IMG/VR virus record: IMGVR_UViG_3300044644_000796 | Span: 1-22,417 of that record | Source: a virus | DNA length: 22,417 bases | Direction: 5' to 3' (one strand) | In this document: one piece after another, positions 13,032-21,100 of the stretch | How the letters are laid out: each line of letters begins with the position of its first letter | Position numbering within the stretch: position 1 is the stretch's first letter | Notes under the pieces: model-generated | The model's input: only the letters and a program-made list of their open reading frames with translations | Database searches by the model: none | Told to the model about the DNA's origin: nothing | Translations under genes and position numbers: made by a program

Positions 13032-13291
13032 TATTTCACCTCATTATCCCAACAGTCGATGTCGTCTTGAATAACGTAATAACCGCGAGCTACCATCTTA
13101 TCACGTAAGCACTGCTTAGCTTTTGGGGTAGCGATATACGTCATCCCAGATTTACTTCTATCAGTTCCTAAAAACTCCAATGCTTTATCGTGTTGCCCTT
13201 CTACTTGCATTGACTCCATAAAATCAACAGATTTAGGAGTACACCCAGCAAGCAAACCAATAGTCATAACAGCAAACAATACATTCTTCAT
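13031..13291 (-). CDS. Small phage lipoprotein (86 aa)
   Basis: The product starts MKNVLFAVMTIGLLAGCTP, a clear lipoprotein signal with lipobox LAGC (Cys 17). The mature part is soluble, with two further Cys (CLRDKM, DCWDNEVK) and no membrane segment. It lies in the lysis/host-interaction cluster, between a DUF2279-like and a coiled-coil gene. It could modify the host surface (for example, block reinfection) or act at lysis. Nothing in the sequence decides this. Confidence 0.65.
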   Translation of the reverse strand: MKNVLFAVMTIGLLAGCTPKSVDFMESMQVEGQHDKALEFLGTDRSKSGMTYIATPKAKQCLRDKMVARGYYVIQDDIDCWDNEVK

Positions 13292-13292
13292 C

Positions 13293-13631
13293 TTAGAACC
13301 TCCAATTTAGTTGTGTTGAAATCATAGAACCAGTGATAGCTCCAATTGTATCAGCATAAATATCATTAACGTCCTTAGTGCCATAGCCTTTACCATCGAT
13401 AGCCTCTTTAGCGATACCAACTAACAAAGCCGAAGCAATACCGATACATACTGCTTCAAACTTATTAGAACCGTAATGCAGAGCCAATCCAGTAGCCACT
13501 CCACCGATAGCCATAGAGCCTACGATATGCTTTTGTTTATCATCTTGCTGAAAGAATGTATCAGCATGCAGAGAGGAGGAAAAAGCTATCAATACTATTG
13601 TTGATTTTAGGAATTGTTTTAGTTTATTCAT
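13293..13631 (-). CDS. Exported DUF2279/YfiM-like protein
   Basis: The start at 13631 is supported by the TAATG overlap with the tail fibre stop and by the identical 31-bp start of the holin-like gene. A signal peptide (MNKLKQFLKSTIVLIAFSSSLHA) is followed by a mature domain. DDKQKHIVGSMAIGGVATGL and GIAKEAIDGKGYG, then DVNDIYADTIGAITGSMI, match the D-KH ... KE--D ... D---D--G pattern I associate with DUF2279/YfiM proteins. These are membrane-associated and of unknown role. No clear ribosome binding site is seen, so coupling is likely. Confidence 0.6.
   Translation of the reverse strand: MNKLKQFLKSTIVLIAFSSSLHADTFFQQDDKQKHIVGSMAIGGVATGLALHYGSNKFEAVCIGIASALLVGIAKEAIDGKGYGTKDVNDIYADTIGAITGSMISTQLNWRF
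13601..13631. repeat. 31-bp direct repeat, copy 2 (5' end of DUF2279-like gene)
   Basis: This is identical to 10235-10265, ending at the start codon of the gene and covering its first ten codons. In one gene these lead into a signal peptide, in the other into a holin-like protein. Confidence 0.9.
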
Positions 13632-16600
13632 TACATTGCACTTATAATGAAACATAGCAATTCATCATAACGAATTCCATATCTATCACCAGCAGGAATA
13701 TGTTGTTGTAGTATGTTCCCTTCTGTATCATAAGTCTCTACGGTTTCATCCCATTTATCATAACAAATAAATGCGTATTTCATTGGGTCTAACCCAAATT
13801 CACTTACTTTTGCAATAACAGATTGAGCACCTACTCCATAGTGGATTCTTGCGTCTAGTCCTTTAACGTCAACAGAATCATTAAATTTGAATTTACTTAT
13901 CATTGATTTTAAAGCTTTAGCACAGTTTATCTCAGCTTCTTCAATATCAAAAAATGTTTTTAATCTTTCATCTGATGTATTGATGGTTCCAGTAGCTGCA
14001 TAGACAACTGACCATCTTAAACTAGTAACACCAAGAGAGTGTGCATTATCAATAGCAGGTACTACCAATCCATTGAATCTCCAATTTGTTAAACCGCTTG
14101 CAGAATCAAAATATACATTTTGACCTCCGCTTGATGCTGAGGTTTGAAAGTAATATGTATTAGCTGCTGATTTATAAAATGACAATTTACCAGTTGTTGT
14201 ATTATTTAAAAACTCAATTTTGTTGGTTGCTACGTCGTCATTAATACGTAATGAATTAGGTTGTATATATCCATTAAACAACACATTATGCCCATAAGTA
14301 GGATATTGTAAATGTGTAAATGTAGTGGTCTGTTCTGCTCCATACCCACCAGATATAAATTTATAATTTCCACTAGATGTTTTTTCTAGGTCTAAATACC
14401 CAGATGTAGCATCATTATTGCTTATTCTTAATCCTTTACCAGTACCACCAGCGAATTTCACTTTTGAAATTGGTAATCTATCATAGCCAGCCCCACCGTA
14501 TGAATGTGAACAGAAATTTCCAGCTGGAGATGCTGAGTTGTCAGTGATAGCAGCTTCTGTTGATATTATATAATTTCCAGCTGCATGAGTATCTAGGAAT
14601 ATTTGGTTAACATAATTTCCAATAGCCGTATTCCCTTCTGAATATACAACAATACTATTTGACCTAGTTCCTATATAGACACCATATCTACCGTTTTCCT
14701 GAGTAGTTAGCATATCTGCACTAATTGATTTAGGTGCATAAGCATCTCCAGATGATGCCCCCATTTCTAAGTTAAATCCATCTCTACCATTGGAGCGCAA
14801 ATCATTCATTCCTGATATAACCCAAGCGTTGTTATTTTGTGTCTCTTTTGTAAAGTTAATACCATCTCTTCCATTAAACACAGATACAATGTTACTAATT
14901 GTCCCAAGATTTCCATCACGTATTTGTAACCCATCGTTACCAGCTCCAGTGATATACATATCATGCACTGTACTTCTTGAACCGTGATAGGTTAGGCTAC
15001 CTACTTCTACCAAATTCTTTGTATGTGTTCCACTCTTTGTTACTTTAAATTTAGATACGTCAGCATAAGCTTTTATAGATATTGCAACATTATCGTTAGT
15101 AACATTAATTACTGTTTTTTCTCCTGACCCACTAAAAGTACAGTAATCAGGAACAACTAATGTTGAGGAGATATTATACGTGTAGTTATCTGAACATATA
15201 ACATTTGTAGAATTATTGAGTGCTGTCTGTATTGCAGTAGTTGAGTCTGTTGCTTTAGCCCCAAACCAGTCGACACTAACAGCTCCATCATACTGTCTAG
15301 TCCAAAAACCAGTAGCTCCAGCAAACACAGTACCACCATTAGCTGTACCAGTTAATGTCCAAATAAAAGTACCGCCACGGTCTAAGTCTTTAACGATAGC
15401 TGTAGTATAACTAGAAGGAACAGAAGTTAAATCCTCAACAGTTGATACAGTATATGCTACAACGTCTTTTGTAGGTGCTGTACTTAACTCAAATACCGCA
15501 TAACAGATAATATCTACTACATCATTCAATGCTGCTGGAGAAGTTAGTGTAATATTAGTAGCAGTAACAGCTGTAAAGTCTACACCATTCTCTAGCTTTG
15601 AACCATTCAAGAATACATCAATATATCCAGCTTCATACGTAGCAGTAAACACTGTCTGTCCAGCAGTAGCATGATATGTATATCTCTCAGTTGTTCCATT
15701 AACAGAACTACCAGCATTAATCCATCCTGTATTACTCCATACTTTCATATAATTCTGAGTAGTATCAAAATACAAAGCACCAGAAACTAAGGCGTTGCCA
15801 TCATTATCTAAAGTTGGTGCTGATGTTTTAGACCCTAAGTATCGGTCATTAAATGCATCTAGTGCAGCTTCAGCCGCAATCCTAGCAGTTGTCGCCAACC
15901 CAGCTTGCGTTGTTGCCGTGGTAGCTGATCCACTTGCAGATGTAGCACTAGAACTGGCATTAGTAGCTTGAGTAGTAGCAGTAGCTGCGGATGTTGAGGA
16001 ACTAGAGGCAGAAGATGCTGCATTAGTAGCTTGAGTACTTGCTGTTGTAGCTGAAGCAGCTGCATTAGTAGCTTGAGTACTTGCTGTTGTAGCTGAAGCA
16101 GCTGCGTTAGTTGCTTGAGCAGATGCTGTAGATGCTGAACCACTAGCTGCTGTTGCACTTGTAGCCGCATTAGTAGCAGATGTAGAAGCTAGTCCTGCTT
16201 GAGTGGTAGCAGTAGATGCACTAGAGGCAGCATTGGTAGCAGAAGTAGAAGCTTCGCTTGCCTTAGTAGTTGCTATACCAGCTTGTGTTGTTGCCGTAGA
16301 GGCAGATGCAGCCGCTTCTGTAGCTAATGTCTTTGCACTCTTATCTGTAGTGCCATTTGGGCTAGAGGAATCTATCGCCCATGCCTTTGCTGAACCACCA
16401 GAAGCCGTAGCATCTCCGCTAGCGTATTCTTTTGATGAGTAAGATGTACCATCTACTGTTGTTGTGGCTTTAGTAGCCCAAGACTTAGCTGACCCACTTG
16501 TAGCAATACCATCAGGGTTTGAGGCATCAACAGCCCATGCTTTGGCTGAACCGCCTGTTGCTGTCAAATCACCAAGTGCAAACTCTTTAGCTGAGTATGT

Positions 16601-16834
16601 CCCAGTCTCAACGGTAGCAGCAGTTTTTACCGCATAATCCTCTGCCAACTGTTGTGTTGCGTTTACTTCTACTTGAAGTTGATTAGCTTGAGTTGCGAAA
16701 CTGTTTAACTGAGTAACTGTCACGGCTTGCAGCGTGTCCTGAAAAGCTTCTTGCTTTGTGACAAAGACTGTACGAATATCAACGCCCCTATGACCAGCTG
16801 GTGGTAAAGCGGTTATGTTTTGAGTAATTGCCAT
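13631..16834 (-). CDS. Tail fibre with S74 self-cleaving chaperone
   Basis: The 1067-residue protein begins MAITQNITALPPAGHRGVDI. Repeats of the form GSAKAWAVDASNPDG (about 80-165) come next, then an Ala/Ser/Thr/Gln repeat zone (about 170-315) that is probably a long triple coil. A beta-rich linker (about 365-430) is followed by a pectate-lyase-type beta-helix entered through DRGGTFIW...SVDWFGAK (about 486-525). The end carries a Peptidase_S74 chaperone: INTSDERLK has the catalytic Ser 954 and Lys of the Ser-Lys dyad. Cleavage there would release about 114 residues after trimer folding. It recognises the host surface. The ribosome binding site is AGGAGA. Confidence 0.88.
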   Translation of the reverse strand: MAITQNITALPPAGHRGVDIRTVFVTKQEAFQDTLQAVTVTQLNSFATQANQLQVEVNATQQLAEDYAVKTAATVETGTYSAKEFALGDLTATGGSAKAWAVDASNPDGIATSGSAKSWATKATTTVDGTSYSSKEYASGDATASGGSAKAWAIDSSSPNGTTDKSAKTLATEAAASASTATTQAGIATTKASEASTSATNAASSASTATTQAGLASTSATNAATSATAASGSASTASAQATNAAASATTASTQATNAAASATTASTQATNAASSASSSSTSAATATTQATNASSSATSASGSATTATTQAGLATTARIAAEAALDAFNDRYLGSKTSAPTLDNDGNALVSGALYFDTTQNYMKVWSNTGWINAGSSVNGTTERYTYHATAGQTVFTATYEAGYIDVFLNGSKLENGVDFTAVTATNITLTSPAALNDVVDIICYAVFELSTAPTKDVVAYTVSTVEDLTSVPSSYTTAIVKDLDRGGTFIWTLTGTANGGTVFAGATGFWTRQYDGAVSVDWFGAKATDSTTAIQTALNNSTNVICSDNYTYNISSTLVVPDYCTFSGSGEKTVINVTNDNVAISIKAYADVSKFKVTKSGTHTKNLVEVGSLTYHGSRSTVHDMYITGAGNDGLQIRDGNLGTISNIVSVFNGRDGINFTKETQNNNAWVISGMNDLRSNGRDGFNLEMGASSGDAYAPKSISADMLTTQENGRYGVYIGTRSNSIVVYSEGNTAIGNYVNQIFLDTHAAGNYIISTEAAITDNSASPAGNFCSHSYGGAGYDRLPISKVKFAGGTGKGLRISNNDATSGYLDLEKTSSGNYKFISGGYGAEQTTTFTHLQYPTYGHNVLFNGYIQPNSLRINDDVATNKIEFLNNTTTGKLSFYKSAANTYYFQTSASSGGQNVYFDSASGLTNWRFNGLVVPAIDNAHSLGVTSLRWSVVYAATGTINTSDERLKTFFDIEEAEINCAKALKSMISKFKFNDSVDVKGLDARIHYGVGAQSVIAKVSEFGLDPMKYAFICYDKWDETVETYDTEGNILQQHIPAGDRYGIRYDELLCFIISAM
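16021..16104. repeat. Perfect tandem duplication of a 42-bp unit in the fibre gene
   Basis: 16021-16062 and 16063-16104 are identical. Each encodes the 14-residue repeat ATTASTQATNAAAS. They lie inside a wider zone of diverged repeats (about 15890-16320). Confidence 0.9.
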
Positions 16835-16845
16835 ATTTATTTCTC

Positions 16846-17883
16846 CTAGATAGCTTCAACTATAGACCAAGTCATAGTAGTTTTTTGAGAGTTACTTAGA
16901 ACTATTGAAGCAGATTCAACTACCCCTAGTGTCAATAAGTTCTCATAATTGTTAGAGTCATCCTCAACTATAAATACAATTATATCATTATAAATACTCT
17001 TGATGTTTTGACGTATTCTCATTAGGTATGTAGAGTCAAATACAGTCTCAAAATCCACCAAGTCTTGCACTGCCCTTTTGGTTACAGATAGAGTACCAAA
17101 ATCATCAGTTGATTTAATTGCAAATGAGTTATACTTAAAGCCTACTCCCCATAAAGTTTCTCCCATATATACAGATAAGCCTCCAGCCAAGAAGCCACAA
17201 GCAGCTCTTATGCCTGAGCTGTATAGCGTAACCCTAATTTTACTTCCAAGAACAGGAATGTCTATCTTAATCCCTCTGGACACTGCGAAATCATAAGGCT
17301 CATAAATGTATGAGTAATAGTCATCTACTGCAATATTATAGAAGTCTTTATTCTCATAAGTCCACAAAACAGTTAACTCATCCGCAGTTAATACCTCAAC
17401 TTTAATCCCAGATGCCTCATAGTTACCTATAGTAAGAGTCTCAATACCTACTTGATTAAACACAACAACTAGATCAGCTCCAATAACTTCACTCTGTGAA
17501 TTAGCAGATAAATCTAGCATTGCTAGTCTATTGCTTACACTCCACTTTACCCAATATACTCCAGTATATATATCTGGTCTTTTATCTGAATTAATAGCAA
17601 CAGCTTTATATATGTAAGGCTCCAATAAAAGCAAGTCTCCAGCTACATATGTAATCATAGCTGTACCAGTTCCGCTTCCAACTCCAGTGGCAGTGAATAC
17701 AGTTCCGATAGTGTTTGATGATGCACCAATTAAAGTAAAGTTTGTTGTCCCAACATATAGTATGGTATATGTCTTACCAACAGTAAAGCTTCCTGCTGCA
17801 ACTTGCTCATTAGACCACACTTCTGTATTCTCTGGTATATTGGATGACACAAAGGCTTCTATCTCTTGCTTTAAATACCTCAT
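16846..17883 (-). CDS. Tail structural protein (345 aa)
   Basis: This protein is probably part of the distal tail or baseplate. The N-terminal helix (MRYLKQEIEAFVSSNIPENTEVW) is followed by a small beta module (about 28-75, GSFTVGKTYTILYVGTTNF ... GVGSGTGTA). This module is widespread in phage structural proteins as an inserted repeat. The remainder is beta-rich and then ends in a mixed domain (about 265-345, KRAVQDLVDFETVFDSTYLMRI). It lies between the tape measure side and the fibre gene, as expected for a tail-tip component. No enzymatic motif is seen. Confidence 0.6.
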   Translation of the reverse strand: MRYLKQEIEAFVSSNIPENTEVWSNEQVAAGSFTVGKTYTILYVGTTNFTLIGASSNTIGTVFTATGVGSGTGTAMITYVAGDLLLLEPYIYKAVAINSDKRPDIYTGVYWVKWSVSNRLAMLDLSANSQSEVIGADLVVVFNQVGIETLTIGNYEASGIKVEVLTADELTVLWTYENKDFYNIAVDDYYSYIYEPYDFAVSRGIKIDIPVLGSKIRVTLYSSGIRAACGFLAGGLSVYMGETLWGVGFKYNSFAIKSTDDFGTLSVTKRAVQDLVDFETVFDSTYLMRIRQNIKSIYNDIIVFIVEDDSNNYENLLTLGVVESASIVLSNSQKTTMTWSIVEAI

Positions 17884-18158
17884 TATGTAACCGCCTTATA
17901 GAGACCTATTTTTAAAGTACAGTCCTTGTCAAACTCAAAAGTATCTCCTGTTTGTACGTACTGCTCTTCACCATCCTTGTATTTAGCCATTGGTGTATTA
18001 TTTACAGTTATCCCTACTGTATCGCCAGATATGTCAGTTGACAGCTTTGCAACTGTAGCTCCTGCAAATGATAATAATAGCGAAGCTGTTGTGTATTTGG
18101 TGTTTTTAACTACTCTCACTGTACCCAAATAACGTATTGCATAAACTGGTTGTGCCAT
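17883..18158 (-). CDS. Small beta-rich tail protein (91 aa)
   Basis: The product MAQPVYAIRYLGTVRVVKNT is almost entirely short strands (TASLLLSFAGATVAKLS, TVGITVNNTPMAKY) and lacks a signal or membrane span. AAGGA 7 nt upstream supports the start. It is located between the tape measure and the 345-residue tail protein and overlaps the latter's start (TAATG). It is likely a minor tail component, by position only. Confidence 0.55.
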   Translation of the reverse strand: MAQPVYAIRYLGTVRVVKNTKYTTASLLLSFAGATVAKLSTDISGDTVGITVNNTPMAKYKDGEEQYVQTGDTFEFDKDCTLKIGLYKAVT

Positions 18159-18189
18159 CTGCTGTTCCTTTTATTGATGTAATTATACC

Positions 18190-21100
18190 CTAAGCTACGC
18201 TTTCAGCCAGCATAGCTCTTTGGGTACTTAGTTGCTTTGAACTATCTGCAACAAGCTTTATTGTTAGATTCTTTAAATCACTGATTTCATTAAGCAGCTC
18301 TTCAAAGACACCAGATGAGTTATTCAGTCCTAAATCTTTAGTTGTCTGAGCGTTAACTACATATTCCTGTCCATGTACGATACCAGCAAAATCATCTACT
18401 CCAATATTTCCAGTATATCCTCCAGACTGGAATCCAAAGTAATCCTTCAGAGGAATATTATATCTATCTGCTGCACTTAGATAACTATTGGCAAGACGAA
18501 CATAAGAGTCATACATTGCTTGGTTAGCATTTTCACCACGCTTCTCGTTGGTATTAAACCCAGTGCCATACTTATTAAGTATAGCATTGTCTTGCATCTC
18601 ATTGGTACTCTGCCACCAGTCTTTATGAATCTTTTGGAATCTACTTACAACACCCATTATCTCTGTATAGGCAGATAGGTTGTTTGCTCTAGCTGCTTGA
18701 GAAGCTAAGTATTCGCTTTGAGCACTATCTTGTAGTGATTGTTGAACAGCTGAGTACGCTACTTGTGCATCTTCTGGGGCTCTGTCACCAAGTGACTTTA
18801 TTATCTTCATCATAGTTGGGTCTGACAATGATGAACCACTTAGCCCCGATAGTTGCTTCAAGTAAGAAGTATCATCTGCCTGAGTATCGAAGCCTTGTAT
18901 ATCTATAATTGCTTTTTCAAACTCTTGAGAGCCTATAGTTAATCCTGTTGCTTTTGCAAAGTCAATTCTCTCCTGAGTGCCAAGCGTATGTCCAGCAGTG
19001 AAAGTAGAAGCTGATAAGGGCGCTGTTTCTTTTGCTTTAGCATCTGCCTGTGCTTGGTACAGCAATTTAATATAGTCACCCATACCTGTCTCTGTGCCAG
19101 TAAGCAAAACACTTAATGTCTCATCTCCAAATAAAGACGCAAACTGCGACTCAAGACTTGCTTGTAACTCAGTGATGTAATCTATAAACGTATCGTTAAT
19201 ATCGCCAAGAGTAGTTGAATCATCTGAAGTAGCTAAAGAGCTAATCTCATTTGCCAATACAAGTGATTGATATTGATAGTCAGCCAATGAAGTTGCATTT
19301 GTTTTAATGTTATTTGCATAGTCATTAGCAGACTTTGTAAAATCAGCAACATATCCAGTGAAATCAGTATTGTTTGCAATAGCAGTTTCAATCAGTGTGT
19401 ACATTGAGCTGTATTGAGCCTGTGAGCTACTTAGAGTTGTACCCATTGCAGTATCTCTAATGGACTTAGAAAGGTCATTTAGACTAGCTACAGCGTTAAT
19501 TATGCTCTGTATTGAGTTCAGCTCACTATCACGAGCTTCTTCTAGCTTTGATATTACATCATTAGCATTCTCAAGCGTAGCTGTACCTATTAATGGATAT
19601 AGTTCAGCCAGTTTCTTGAATGCTGTAGGATTTAGTATTCTATCAATTCGTGAGAACAATTCAACATAACTATTTCTAGCATTCTCAGCTGACTCAGATG
19701 CTTCATCAAATGCGCTACTTAGAAGAATTACTCTTCCATATAGGTCTTGTCCAGCTTCTGTTGTGGTATCAATACCATCAACCAGCTCTTTGAAACCAGC
19801 TTTGCTATCTGGCATAGTTAAGTTGAGTCTATCAAACTGCTCTACCAATAGTGATACTTTGTACATAGTTTGTTCTGACTCAGCTAGGAACCCATCTATG
19901 TAGTCAGAGATACCACTTGCAAGCTGTTCGATACCACCAGCTCCAGCTATCATTGCTTGAGTCAACATAATGCTATCTATGCCTACAGATGAAAGCATAA
20001 GACCCAATGAGTCTAGTGCGTTGTATAATGAATATAGCTCCTCTGCTGTTCCACCTGCCGCATCCATAAGCTCTATAAGACCATTGCTTAAGTCTTTGGT
20101 TACATTATTAGCATTTGCTATAGACTGCATTAATGCTTCAAAGCCTACATCACCTTGCTTATTTAGTATGTCAAGATATGAAATATCATCAAATGCATAA
20201 CCCAAACGGTTGATGTAGTATTCAGCTTCTTCCATACCTACTGACACACGACTCATCGTCTCAAATAGACCCTCACCTACATTTTGAAAGGCTGTTAACA
20301 GTGGAAATGTGGTTAGCGCAATATCATCACCAATTTTGCCAAATATAGCACTTAGCGTTTCTTGTATCTCATCACCAGTCTTACCCTTGAGGGAGATTTT
20401 CCCAATGGATACAACAAAGTTATCAAGGCTTGCCCCTACAGATAAGGCGGATGCATCTAACGCATTGCCAGCAAGCATTGTAGTATCATATAGTCCACCT
20501 AGCACAAGACTGAATTGTCGTTCTAACTCGCCATTCAATTCGTCAAAGTGAGTGACTATTGATGTACTCGATGACTTTTTAAACCACGACTTCTTGCTTA
20601 CTGTAGTTGATATAGTTTGATACGCACTACCCTCAAATTGCTCTTTGGCATTTTGTAATAGGGCGTCTGCAAAAGTTATACCAGAGTCTGTCATATTTTG
20701 AGATACTGAGGTTTTGCCGAATATCCCGCCTGCAATCTTCGAAATAAGTGCGTTCCCTGCTAACAGGAACGCATTAGACAAAATCCCACCTATGTTTAAT
20801 GGGGACTTGTCCAAAAGAGTAAGAGTTTTGTCTATACGACTATCTATACTATTTTGAATAGACGACTTTCTTGTAATATTAAAACCTTCGTAACCTTCAC
20901 CAAGCGCAAAACCACCTTGCCGTATCAATAGGCTTGAAACCCCACCTATCTTCTGGTCAATAGATATAAGCGATTTATTCATCTGTGAAATTAACGCAAA
21001 CTCAGGCTTAGCTATATCTCCCATAAGCTCAAGAGAGTTAGCTATTGACTCTGAAGCCTTTGATGCATCCCCAAGAACAGAACCTTTACCATCATTTGCA

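Noticed and set aside
15890-16320. CRISPR array
   Set aside because: The repeats are adjacent protein-coding 42-bp units with no unique spacers.
15859-16442. Other-frame open stretches rich in Leu/Gln or Ala/Val within the fibre repeats
   Set aside because: They are by-products of the GC-richer repeat codons of the fibre gene.
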